Below, one piece after another: positions 48,980 through 56,788 of a DNA stretch of 64,000 nt; the stretch's first letter is position 1, and each line of letters opens with the position of its first letter. The notes beneath the pieces are model-generated. The model was not told the origin of the DNA. It saw only the letters and a list, made by a program, of their open reading frames with translations, and did not search any database. The stretch is from NCBI GenBank assembly GCA_036491035.1, contig DASXCU010000091.1, forward strand, positions 1 through 64,000. Direction: 5' to 3'. Origin of the DNA: Galbitalea sp036491035 (lineage in GTDB: Bacteria > Actinomycetota > Actinomycetes > Actinomycetales > Microbacteriaceae). The position numbers and the translations under genes are program-made.

Positions 48980-49455
48980 CGGGCTACCTCCGCCTCGTAT
49001 GCGGCGCGCACTTTCGGCACCAGGTCGAGCGCCGCGGCCCGGTCCAGTCGTTCCTTGCGAAGGCCCACCATAAACCCGCCACGCGACTCTGCGGGCACGT
49101 CATCACCTCGCGCCATGACGAGGCAGTGGAAGTGAGGATACGACTCCCCGAAGTTCACGATGTACGTTGCGCGGGCGCCCAGGGCAAGACCGACGGCCTC
49201 GACGGTGTCCCTCGCGTGACGGCCAAACGACTCGAGCTCGGCATCGTCGAGCTCCAGCCAGCCGAGCGCGTGCCGCCGAGCGCGCAGGAAGTACCAGCCC
49301 GGAACCTCGTACCCCTCGACGACCTCGCACGCCCACTGCTCGTCGCGGAAGACGATCGCGCTCTCATCCGCGTTCTCCGTCGCACAGATCAGGCAGTGTT
49401 CGACATCCGTGATGCTGTCGTCCGGGTAGCGCCGGGAAGGGCCGCCGTCGCTCAC
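48976..49455 (-). CDS. HIT-like protein
   Basis: A 159-residue protein with C-L-I-C near residue 21 (possible metal site) and the histidine-triad-like motif YPHFHCLVMAR near the C-terminus; the third His of a classic HIT triad is missing, so hydrolase activity is uncertain. Family members bind or cleave nucleotides. The GTG at 49455 overlaps the stop of the upstream NmrA-like gene (GTGA), which selects this start over a much longer in-frame upstream extension. Confidence 0.85.
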   Translation of the reverse strand: MSDGGPSRRYPDDSITDVEHCLICATENADESAIVFRDEQWACEVVEGYEVPGWYFLRARRHALGWLELDDAELESFGRHARDTVEAVGLALGARATYIVNFGESYPHFHCLVMARGDDVPAESRGGFMVGLRKERLDRAAALDLVPKVRAAYEAEVAR

Positions 49456-50330
49456 GCGTTCACCGACTGCAGCACCCCGGAGAGCTCGGAGACGTAGTCC
49501 TCGATCGTTCGCGGGGCGCGGCCCGTAACCTTCTCGACCGTGTCGGTCACGAACTCGGATGCGCCGTCCCGGAACAGCTGGTACATCTCCTCGAAGTGGT
49601 CGGCCTCCCAGTCCTCGAGACCGCGCGCCACAAGTGATGCCCGGACGTCTGCGGGCGTGACCTCGACCGTCGGAGTCTCGACTCCACGGATCGACGAGAC
49701 CAGCTCTGCGACGTCCGCATACCGAACGGAGCGCGGACCGGTGAGCACGAGCGTCTGCCCGTCCCACTCGGTGCTGGTGAGAACGCGGGCACTGACCGCT
49801 CCGACATCCCGGGCGTCGATCAGGCTGATGCCGTGCTCGGCGAGCGCGTTCGGGATCTTCCCGGTCGCGTTCAGCGCACCCATCATGATCTGGCCGACGA
49901 GTACCTGCATGAACGAATTGGGGCGAAGAATCGCGAAGGGCTGGCCGCTGGCCTTCAGTACCTCTTCGATTTCCCAGTGCTGACGGCAGGCGTGTGGGCC
50001 ATCCGGATGGATGGCCGAGTCGGTGCCGGACAGCTTGACGATTCGAGTGCCCGTGCGGCGAGCGGCACGAATAACTCGCAACTGCAGGTCGGCCATGGTG
50101 TACGCGTGTGGTGTCAGCAGGAACACCGAATCGACAGCGTCCAGCGCGGCGACGATCGTCTTCTCGTCGCCGAAGGCGCCCTCGATGATCTCGACTCCGG
50201 ATGGGAGGACCGATTGCGCCTTCGCGGAATCGCGGCTGATGACACGGGTCGGAGTTCCCGACTGTGCCAGCTCTGCTACGACGTACTTGCCGACGTTTCC
50301 CGTGGCGCCAAGGACCAGTACCGACATCAT
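49452..50330 (-). CDS. NmrA-like NAD(P)-binding protein
   Basis: A 292-residue atypical SDR with LVLGATGNVGKYVVAELAQSG as the dinucleotide motif and the FAILRPNSFMQVLVGQIMMG segment of the NmrA/QOR2 group. It could be a redox sensor or a quinone/oxo reductase. Two adjacent ATG codons exist (50330 and 50327) behind GGGAGA. It is first in an operon with the HIT and amidohydrolase genes. The upstream inverted repeat ties it to the GntR regulon. Confidence 0.9.
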   Translation of the reverse strand: MMSVLVLGATGNVGKYVVAELAQSGTPTRVISRDSAKAQSVLPSGVEIIEGAFGDEKTIVAALDAVDSVFLLTPHAYTMADLQLRVIRAARRTGTRIVKLSGTDSAIHPDGPHACRQHWEIEEVLKASGQPFAILRPNSFMQVLVGQIMMGALNATGKIPNALAEHGISLIDARDVGAVSARVLTSTEWDGQTLVLTGPRSVRYADVAELVSSIRGVETPTVEVTPADVRASLVARGLEDWEADHFEEMYQLFRDGASEFVTDTVEKVTGRAPRTIEDYVSELSGVLQSVNA

Positions 50331-50343
50331 TGTCTCCCAAATC

Positions 50344-50367
50344 GCGATATTCGATATGTTATATCGC
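50344..50367. promoter_or_regulatory. GntR-type operator before the NmrA-HIT-amidohydrolase operon
   Basis: GCGATAT (50344-50350) and ATATCGC (50361-50367) are perfect inverted arms 10 nt apart. Inside lies ATATCGAAT (minus strand, 50357-50349), one of five related copies in the region. Confidence 0.65.
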
Positions 50368-50417
50368 TCATCGTGACACAGGGAAACCGCGGAGACAACA
50401 GACCGTCGCGGCCCCCG

Positions 50418-51116
50418 CTACTCCGAGTGCTTCAGCGACTCGACGTATTGGATGTGACGGCGAACCTCATCCTCGTTGGTCGTGAGGTGGTGCGTCAGCG
50501 AGTCCTGCATCCGCTTCGCATCCCGCTCCCGCACCGCTTCGAGAAGCGCCAGATGCCGGTCGTACCGACGTGCACGCTCCTCATCCGTGATGCGGGTCGA
50601 GTCGAACACAAGATGGGTATAGCGCTCGGCCGCCGTCCACAGCGTCTCGAGGATCCGCCTGTCCCACTCGCTCGCAGCGGGCGCGATCAGTGCCTCGTGA
50701 AAATCGTGGTGTGCGCCCCACGCGCTCTCCGGGTCGAAACCGCGGCTCGCCTCGAGCAGTGCCGTGAGCCGCTCGATGTCCGCGTCCGTGTGCAGCGGGA
50801 CCGCGTCGGCCGCGAGCTGCGGTTCGATGCGCAGGCGAAGGGAGTAGATCGCCTCGAGATCCTGAGTGGTCAGCGATGCGACCTCCGCACTGCGCGCCTG
50901 CTTGAGCAGGATGAGTCCCTGGCTCTCCAGACGACGCAGTGCCTCGCGGATCGGGATGTGGCTGACACCGAGCTGGGTCGCGAGCTCCCGAATGGAGAAC
51001 TGCTCGCCCGCAGGCAGGGCGCCGGTGAGGATGGCGCGGCGAATCTCCGCCGTGACCAGATCCACTGCCGAACTGTTCTGACCGGCTACCGATCGCACCG
51101 TCGGTTGAATCGTCAT
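50418..51116 (-). CDS. GntR family regulator, FCD (FadR-like) type
   Basis: A 232-residue regulator. The HTH is ILTGALPAGEQFSIRELATQLGVSHIPIREALRRLESQGL, the classic GntR winged helix. The C-terminal FCD domain has Asp/His metal-ligand positions in HHDFHEALIAPA, YDRHLALLEAV and DSLTHHLTTNEDEV, where organic acids bind. The ATG at 51116 has GGAAAG about 8 nt upstream. It is divergent from the flavin hydroxylase gene and is the natural candidate for binding the shared 9-bp motif. Confidence 0.95.
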   Translation of the reverse strand: MTIQPTVRSVAGQNSSAVDLVTAEIRRAILTGALPAGEQFSIRELATQLGVSHIPIREALRRLESQGLILLKQARSAEVASLTTQDLEAIYSLRLRIEPQLAADAVPLHTDADIERLTALLEASRGFDPESAWGAHHDFHEALIAPAASEWDRRILETLWTAAERYTHLVFDSTRITDEERARRYDRHLALLEAVRERDAKRMQDSLTHHLTTNEDEVRRHIQYVESLKHSE

Positions 51117-51202
51117 CACTGTCGCTTTCCGGTATTCGAGACTCCAGCCATAATCCCACGGCCGGGGAGGTCTGTTGGTGCGCGCCGCATCCTCTGGCTA
51201 GG

Positions 51203-51215
51203 ATATAGCGTATAT
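51203..51215. promoter_or_regulatory. GntR-type operator between gntR and the hydroxylase operon
   Basis: ATATA-GCG-TATAT is a palindrome containing ATAGCGTAT at 51205-51213. It stands about 110 bp before the hydroxylase start, where TATATA could serve as a -10. Confidence 0.6.
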
Positions 51216-51323
51216 ATGTTTGCGCGGCTGGCCCGCGAGATTCCTGCGCAAAACGCGCGGCGGCACCCGGAAGAGGTCAATGATGACAACGGCAACAGGA
51301 TTGCACGCGTGACGGGGAAGCCA

Positions 51324-52934
51324 ATGGAGAGCACTGTTCCCGTCGTCATCATCGGCGGCGGCCCGGTCGGGCTCGCTCTGGCGAGGGAACTGGACTTCCA
51401 CGGAGTCGACAGCGTGGTCATCGAGCCGCGCGAGACGGTGTCGCACTCGAGGCCGCGGGCGAAAACAACGAGCGCGCGAACGATGGAACTGTTCCGTCGC
51501 TGGGACCTTGCGAAGGGGCTCCGGGAACGCGCACCCTTGGCGGTGGAGTGGTCATCCGACATCGTGTTCTGCACCGCCGTGACCGGACGCGAGATTTCCC
51601 GCTTCACCGGAACCCTCGGTCTCGACCTGGTCGATAGTGACCTCAGCGCGGAGCCGGGCCAGCAGATCACCCAGCCGCTCGTCGAGGAGATTCTCCGGGA
51701 GGCGGATGCCGCCGCGCCGCACGTCACGCTTCGACTGGGCTGGCACGCGGTCGCGATCGACGAGCGCGAGGACGGCTCGTCCGTGACCATTGAGAACGAG
51801 GCGGGGCAGCAGGACGTGCTCGAGGCGCGGTTCGTCGTCGGCGCCGATGGACCTCGGAGCCTGGTGCGTCGCTCGATCGGCGCCGAATACGAGGGAGCGC
51901 CCGCCGGTCGCCCCAACCTGAACATCGTCTTCCGCTCGCGCGAGCTTCGCGGTCTCATCCCGCACGGCCCCGCCCTGCACTACTGGGTCCTTAACCACCT
52001 CGCGCCCGGAGTCATCGGTCCGCTCGACCTCGATGACCTGTGGTGGGCCATCTCCACCGGTCGCCCCGAGGACGACGCCGACAACGATCCGGTGGCCATC
52101 ATTCGTGCGCTCGCCGGAGCGGACATCGACGTCGAGATCGTCGAGACCGATCCATGGCAGGCGCGATCATTGATCTCGAACAGCTACGGCCGCGGCCACA
52201 CGTTCCTCGTCGGTGATGCGGCGCACCAGAATCCACCGTGGGGCGGTCACGGCTTCAACACCGGCATCGGCGACGCCGTGAACCTCGGCTGGAAACTCGC
52301 CGCCGTCCTGGGCGGCTGGGCACCCGGCGAACTCCTCGACAGCTACGAGTCCGAACGCCGCGGCGTCTCGGAACTGACGATCCGCGTTGCGGCCCAGAAC
52401 ACGAATACGCTGCCCTCGGATTTCAACGTGCCCGAGCTGCTCGGGACCGAGGAAGAGTTCCTCGTCGCGCGCGACCAGGTGCACGCGCGCGTGCAGGATG
52501 CCAAGCGGTTCGAGTTCTTCTGCATGGGGCTGGTGCTCGGCTACGGCTACACGGAGGACGCCGCCAGCCAGACCACCGACATGACCGACTACCTGCCTGT
52601 TGCTGCTGCGGGCAACCGCCTGCCGCACAGCTGGATCGCACCCGGGCTCTCGATCTACGACCTGCTCGGCCGCGAGTTCACGATTATCGGAACGAATGCT
52701 GCCTCCAGCGCACTACACGACGAGTTCGCACGACGCGGCGTTCCGGTGACGTTGCTCACCGATCCCCGCGTCGACACGGACGCCCTGTTCGCTGCGGATG
52801 TCGTGCTCGTTCGACCGGACCAACACATCGCCTGGTTGGGTGCGCCGCCTCTCGCACACGATTCCCGCGAGATCGTCGACGACGCCCTCCGCGGATTTCC
52901 CGCACTGCACCTCACCCCAACACCCACCAAGTAA
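51324..52934 (+). CDS. FAD-dependent aromatic hydroxylase (MhpA/TfdB-like)
   Basis: A 536-residue class A flavoprotein monooxygenase that should add an OH group to a phenolic ring using NAD(P)H and O2. The FAD motif is VVIIGGGPVGLALARELDF, the DG motif VVGADGPRSLVRRSIG, and the GD motif GDAAHQNPPWGGHGFNTGIGDAVNLGWKL. A thioredoxin-like C-terminal domain is present, as in phenol hydroxylases. ATG at 51324 has GGGGAAG 3 nt upstream; GTG at 51309 is also possible. The frame stays open far upstream, opposite gntR, but that part is not coding. It opens the ring-cleavage operon. Confidence 0.93.
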   Translation: MESTVPVVIIGGGPVGLALARELDFHGVDSVVIEPRETVSHSRPRAKTTSARTMELFRRWDLAKGLRERAPLAVEWSSDIVFCTAVTGREISRFTGTLGLDLVDSDLSAEPGQQITQPLVEEILREADAAAPHVTLRLGWHAVAIDEREDGSSVTIENEAGQQDVLEARFVVGADGPRSLVRRSIGAEYEGAPAGRPNLNIVFRSRELRGLIPHGPALHYWVLNHLAPGVIGPLDLDDLWWAISTGRPEDDADNDPVAIIRALAGADIDVEIVETDPWQARSLISNSYGRGHTFLVGDAAHQNPPWGGHGFNTGIGDAVNLGWKLAAVLGGWAPGELLDSYESERRGVSELTIRVAAQNTNTLPSDFNVPELLGTEEEFLVARDQVHARVQDAKRFEFFCMGLVLGYGYTEDAASQTTDMTDYLPVAAAGNRLPHSWIAPGLSIYDLLGREFTIIGTNAASSALHDEFARRGVPVTLLTDPRVDTDALFAADVVLVRPDQHIAWLGAPPLAHDSREIVDDALRGFPALHLTPTPTK

Positions 52935-52954
52935 AGAAAACAGAGGAGACAACG

Positions 52955-53572
52955 ATGCCTACCAACCCCAATCGATCGCAGGGTCGACCGATCATCGCCC
53001 CAAAACTGCACCACACCACCTTCACCACGAAGCGCCTCGACGAGATGGTCGCCTGGTACCAGAACGCGGTGGGGCTCATCCCGGCGTTCTACGACGAGAA
53101 CGCCGCCTGGCTCACGAACGACGAGGCGAACCACCGCATCGCGTTCCTTGCCCCTCCCGGTCTCAAGCACCCGGAGGACAAGGGCCACACGACGGGCATC
53201 CACCACACGGCCTTCGAGTACAACACTTTCGACCAGTGGTTGGACAACTACATCCGTCTGCGCGACCAGGACATCAAGCCGTTCCTCTTCCTCGACCACG
53301 GCATCACGATGTCGATCTACTACCAGGACCCCGACGGAAACGGCGTGGAAATCCAGGTCGACTGCTTCGGCAACTGGGAGGATTCGAAGCAGTGGATCTC
53401 GTCCGCGCTCGAGTTTGCCAAGAACCCGATCGGTGAATGGTTCGACCCGGAGAAGCTCGTCGAAGCGCGCGAGCAGGGGCTGGACTTCAAGGAGATCCAC
53501 CGTCGCTGCCGCGCCGGTGAGTACAAGCCGGCGGTCATCCCGACGGATATTTTCCTGCCAGAGATCTACTAG
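52955..53572 (+). CDS. VOC-family extradiol-type dioxygenase
   Basis: A 205-residue glyoxalase/bleomycin-fold protein. The metal triad is visible as His20 (KLHHTTF), His83/84 (GIHHTAFEYN) and Glu132 (GNGVEIQVD), as in type I extradiol dioxygenases, so ring cleavage of a catechol-like product of the hydroxylase is likely. It is shorter than the two-domain BphC type. The ATG at 52955 has AGAGGAGA upstream. It lies 20 nt after the hydroxylase and 16 nt before the FAH-family gene, in one operon. Confidence 0.92.
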   Translation: MPTNPNRSQGRPIIAPKLHHTTFTTKRLDEMVAWYQNAVGLIPAFYDENAAWLTNDEANHRIAFLAPPGLKHPEDKGHTTGIHHTAFEYNTFDQWLDNYIRLRDQDIKPFLFLDHGITMSIYYQDPDGNGVEIQVDCFGNWEDSKQWISSALEFAKNPIGEWFDPEKLVEAREQGLDFKEIHRRCRAGEYKPAVIPTDIFLPEIY

Positions 53573-53588
53573 AACACGAGGGCCCGAG

Positions 53589-54434
53589 ATGAGAATTGCG
53601 AACGTTGCCGGACGACTGGCACTGATCTCGGAGGATCGCGCTCTCGACGTCGAGACCGCAAGCGGCGGCCGGTACGGCTCGAGCCCCCAGGACGTCTATG
53701 ACAACTGGGCGGCGTTCACCGACTGGGCCGCCGCCGCGGACTTCCGTTCGGCGGTCGAGTTCACCGAGGACCAGCTACTCGCCGTGGTTCCGCGTCCGCG
53801 ACAGATCTTCGCGATCGGTCTCAACTACCGAGAGCACGCGAAGGAGAGTGGATTCGCGCTCCCGACCGAACCAGTCGTGTTCACGAAGTTCGCGAGCAGC
53901 CTGACCGGTCCTCGCGCCGATATCGAATTGCCGAGCGCGGCGGTCGACTACGAGGTGGAACTCGTCGTCGTGATCGGCCGGGAGGCCCACGCTGTCTCGG
54001 TCGAGGATGCCTGGGACTACGTCGCGGGCCTCACGGCCGGCCAGGATGTCAGCGAGCGTGACGTGCAGAGTCGCGGACCGGCACCGCAGTTCAGCATCGC
54101 GAAGTCGTATCCGGGGTTCTCGCCGATCGGCCCGGTCGTCGTCACTCCCGACGAGTTCCCCGATCGCGATTCGATTCGTGTTCGCACGATGCTCTGGGAC
54201 GGCACCGAGCTGACCACCAAGCAGGACGGGAACACCAACGACCTGATCTTCTCGGTGCCGGATCTCGTGTCCCGGCTATCGCAGTCGCTGACGCTCTACC
54301 CGGGCGACATCATTTTCACCGGTACGCCATCCGGGGTCGGCAACGGCAAGAAGCCACCGGTGTTCCTCGAGAAGGGGCAGACGCTCGTCACCGAGATCAC
54401 GGGAATCGGCGAGCTCCGAAATCGACTCGTCTAG
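53589..54434 (+). CDS. Fumarylacetoacetate hydrolase-family protein
   Basis: A 281-residue enzyme that should cleave a C-C bond in, or isomerise or decarboxylate, the ring-fission product. Signatures are IFAIGLNYREHAKESG, VDYEVELVVVIG (metal-binding E-x-E), YVAGLTAGQDVSERDVQ and GDIIFTGTPSGVG. It belongs to the HpaG/YcgM-like group. The ATG at 53589 has GAGGG about 8 nt upstream. It follows the dioxygenase directly, which supports a place just after ring opening. Confidence 0.95.
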   Translation: MRIANVAGRLALISEDRALDVETASGGRYGSSPQDVYDNWAAFTDWAAAADFRSAVEFTEDQLLAVVPRPRQIFAIGLNYREHAKESGFALPTEPVVFTKFASSLTGPRADIELPSAAVDYEVELVVVIGREAHAVSVEDAWDYVAGLTAGQDVSERDVQSRGPAPQFSIAKSYPGFSPIGPVVVTPDEFPDRDSIRVRTMLWDGTELTTKQDGNTNDLIFSVPDLVSRLSQSLTLYPGDIIFTGTPSGVGNGKKPPVFLEKGQTLVTEITGIGELRNRLV

Positions 54435-54447
54435 TTACGGTAGAGGC

Positions 54448-55161
54448 ATGTCGAAGAAGCGCAACGATGCCGCGGAAGCGCTGGCGGACCTGGTCCACGA
54501 CGGCGCCGTCATCGCGGTCGGCGGCTTCGGGCTGAGCGGCAATCCGTCCGACCTCATCGAGGCGCTTCGCGACACCGGCGTCCGGAACCTCACGATCGTG
54601 TCCAACAACATGGGCGTGGACGGCAAGGGTCTCGGCCTTCTGCTCGAGAACCGACAGGTCGTAAAGGTCGTCGCGTCCTATGTCGGCGAGAACAAGCTGT
54701 TCGCCCAGCAGTACCTGGATGGCGAGCTCGAGGTCGAGTTCGTGCCGCAGGGCACGCTCGCCGAGCGTCTCCGGGCCGGCGGCGCCGGCATCGCCGGTTT
54801 CTACACGAAGACGGGTGTGGGCACCGTCGTCGCCGAGGGCAAGCCGCTCGAGCAGTTCGACGGCGAGACCTACGTGCTCGAGCGCGGCATCGTCGCCGAC
54901 CTTGCGCTCGTGCACGCCTACGAGGGCGATCAGGAGGGCAACCTCGCCTACCGATACACCGCGCGCAACTTCAACCCGCTGGTGGCGACGGCCGGACGCG
55001 TCACCGTCGCGGAGGTCGAGCGCCTGGCCGAGAGCGACTACCTGGACCCGCAGGCAATCGACACTCCCGGGATCTTCGTCCAGCGCGTCCTGCAATGCGC
55101 CCCCCGCATCAAGGACATCGAGCAACGCACCGTTCGCCCGCGACCGGGCACCGAGGCGTAG
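54448..55161 (+). CDS. 3-oxoacid CoA-transferase, subunit A
   Basis: A 237-residue alpha subunit that binds the CoA donor side. The signature GGFGLSGNPSDLIEAL near residue 24 and the later GAGIAGFYTKTGVGT and GRVTVAEVERL stretches match class I CoA-transferases (ScoA/PcaI). ATG at 54448 follows TACGGT by 6 nt and also has AGAGG close by, so it may have its own start besides operon transcription. Subunit B follows after 10 nt. The acid could be acetoacetate, 3-oxoadipate or a related product. Confidence 0.95.
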   Translation: MSKKRNDAAEALADLVHDGAVIAVGGFGLSGNPSDLIEALRDTGVRNLTIVSNNMGVDGKGLGLLLENRQVVKVVASYVGENKLFAQQYLDGELEVEFVPQGTLAERLRAGGAGIAGFYTKTGVGTVVAEGKPLEQFDGETYVLERGIVADLALVHAYEGDQEGNLAYRYTARNFNPLVATAGRVTVAEVERLAESDYLDPQAIDTPGIFVQRVLQCAPRIKDIEQRTVRPRPGTEA

Positions 55162-55171
55162 GAGGCCGACC

Positions 55172-55834
55172 ATGGCGTGGACACGAGATGAGATGGCCGC
55201 GATCGCTGCCGCGGAGTTGCAGGATGGCGCCTACGTGAACCTGGGCATCGGGATTCCGACGCTGGTCGCCAACAATCTGCCCGCCGGCGTGCGGGTGACA
55301 CTGCAGAGCGAGAACGGCATCCTCGGAATGGGACCGTTCCCGTTCGAGGGCGACGAGGACGCCGACCTGATCAATGCGGGCAAGCAGACGGTGACGCTGC
55401 TGCCGGGCGCGAGCATCTTCGACTCCGCTACCTCGTTCGGGATGATCCGGGGCGGGCACGTGCAGGTCGCCATCCTCGGAGCGTTGCAGGTCGCCGCGAA
55501 CGGTGACCTTGCCAACTGGACGATCCCGGGCAAGCTCGTGAAGGGGATGGGCGGCGCCATGGATCTCGTCGCCGGCACACCGAGGGTCATCGTCATCACC
55601 GATCACAACTCGAAGGACGGAAGTCCCAAGATCGTCGAACGTTGCGACCTTCCCCTGACGGGCACGGGTGTGGTGCAGCGCATCATCACCGACCTGGCCG
55701 TCTTCGACATCGAAGACGGTGGACTGGTGCTTCGCCAGATCGCGCCCGGCGTGGACGTTCCCGAACTCGGCGACAAGACCGGTGCAGCTTTCGCGGTCGA
55801 TCTCGCCGAGCCCGGAACGGTTCCGGAGTTCTAG
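55172..55834 (+). CDS. 3-oxoacid CoA-transferase, subunit B
   Basis: A 220-residue beta subunit carrying the catalytic Glu in LQSENGILGMGP (Glu47), which forms the glutamyl-CoA thioester. YVNLGIGIPTLVANNLP at the start and GGAMDLVAGTPRVIVITDH follow the family. The ATG has GTAGGAGG upstream. It is the last gene of the operon and overlaps the convergent hydrolase gene by 4 nt. Confidence 0.96.
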   Translation: MAWTRDEMAAIAAAELQDGAYVNLGIGIPTLVANNLPAGVRVTLQSENGILGMGPFPFEGDEDADLINAGKQTVTLLPGASIFDSATSFGMIRGGHVQVAILGALQVAANGDLANWTIPGKLVKGMGGAMDLVAGTPRVIVITDHNSKDGSPKIVERCDLPLTGTGVVQRIITDLAVFDIEDGGLVLRQIAPGVDVPELGDKTGAAFAVDLAEPGTVPEF

Positions 55835-56727
55835 CCGACCTTCGTGGCGAAGGCCAGCTCGGCGGCCTGGAAAGACGGGCCTGCGTTGTGGAAGTCGATG
55901 CAGTGACCCGCTCCGGGTTCGATGGCGGTGTCGATCGACGGCGTTCCCGTGAAGCTCGCTCGATATTCGTCGATCTCGTTCTGGTCGGTGACCCACAGGT
56001 GGTCGAACTCGGCCTGGCGGTGGAACACGGGCACGTTCACGCTGGCGTTGACGTCCTTGGACCGGTTGACCCAGGTCGAGGTGATGTCGATGAGTTCCGC
56101 GCGCGGGCACGGTGCGTTCGACGGGTAGCTGGCCGCCGGCATGTCCTCGGCGAAGGACATCTGCGGGCCGAACATGACCTGGTCCTTCATCGGAACCGGC
56201 AGGTCGATCATGGGGATGTCCGGGAGGCTGGCCCACTGGCCGGCCGATTCGACGGGAACTCGAACCAGGCAGCCCGACAGCGCGATGCCCTTGAGCGGCC
56301 AGGATGGATGGTTGCCCGCGATGTCGGTGACGATGGCGCCGCCGATCGAGTGCCCCACGAGAACGATGCCCGACGCCTTGTCCGACCATTCCTTCCAGAT
56401 GTCCGCGATCACCGCATCCAGGACGATGGCGTTCTGAGCGATGATCGAGTCGGAATCGGGCAGTGGTGTGCTTCCGCCGTAGGCCGGCCGATCGAGAGCG
56501 ATGACCGGGATGCCCTGGCTCTCACCTGCCTCGAGCAGCGAACGCCCCGCGATGTCGAAGTAGTCGGACGTGTAGGTGCCGCCGTGGAGGGCGATAACCA
56601 GCGGTCCACTGGTCTTTGTTCCCGCTGCGGCTGTGGGGTTCTGCTTGCCGGTGATGGTTATTCCCGCGGCGGGACCGGATGCGGCGGCCGCGCGAGTGAA
56701 GCCCTGTGAGGTCGTTCCAGTGTCCAT
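55831..56727 (-). CDS. Alpha/beta hydrolase
   Basis: A 298-residue serine hydrolase. The nucleophile elbow is VLVGHSIGGAIV, the oxyanion region IALHGGTYTSDYFD, and the late His is likely in EPGAGHCIDFHNAG. Cofactor-free C-C hydrolases and esterases of aromatic pathways have this fold, but the substrate is open. ATG at 56727 has GGAG 5 nt upstream; a longer frame to 56820 would overlap the next gene. A copy of the shared operator motif lies at 56775. Confidence 0.91.
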   Translation of the reverse strand: MDTGTTSQGFTRAAAASGPAAGITITGKQNPTAAAGTKTSGPLVIALHGGTYTSDYFDIAGRSLLEAGESQGIPVIALDRPAYGGSTPLPDSDSIIAQNAIVLDAVIADIWKEWSDKASGIVLVGHSIGGAIVTDIAGNHPSWPLKGIALSGCLVRVPVESAGQWASLPDIPMIDLPVPMKDQVMFGPQMSFAEDMPAASYPSNAPCPRAELIDITSTWVNRSKDVNASVNVPVFHRQAEFDHLWVTDQNEIDEYRASFTGTPSIDTAIEPGAGHCIDFHNAGPSFQAAELAFATKVG

Positions 56728-56774
56728 TTCATCTCCATTGATTGCCTGGCTGTCGGGTGCGAATTCGCTATTCG

Positions 56775-56783
56775 CTATGCTAT
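56775..56783 (-). promoter_or_regulatory. GntR-type motif before the alpha/beta hydrolase gene
   Basis: On the minus strand the sequence reads GATATAGCATAGCG, with ATAGCATAG as the weakest of the five motif copies. It lies 48 nt before the hydrolase start. Confidence 0.5.
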
Positions 56784-56788
56784 ATCTT

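Noticed and set aside
49456..50340. Long N-terminal extension of the HIT-like protein
   Set aside because: It overlaps the NmrA-like gene in another frame; the GTGA overlap at 49452-49455 gives a natural start.
49833..51308. A 500-residue N-terminal extension of the flavin hydroxylase
   Set aside because: It lies antisense to the NmrA-like and GntR genes, while the hydroxylase begins with its FAD motif and has a ribosome site at 51324.
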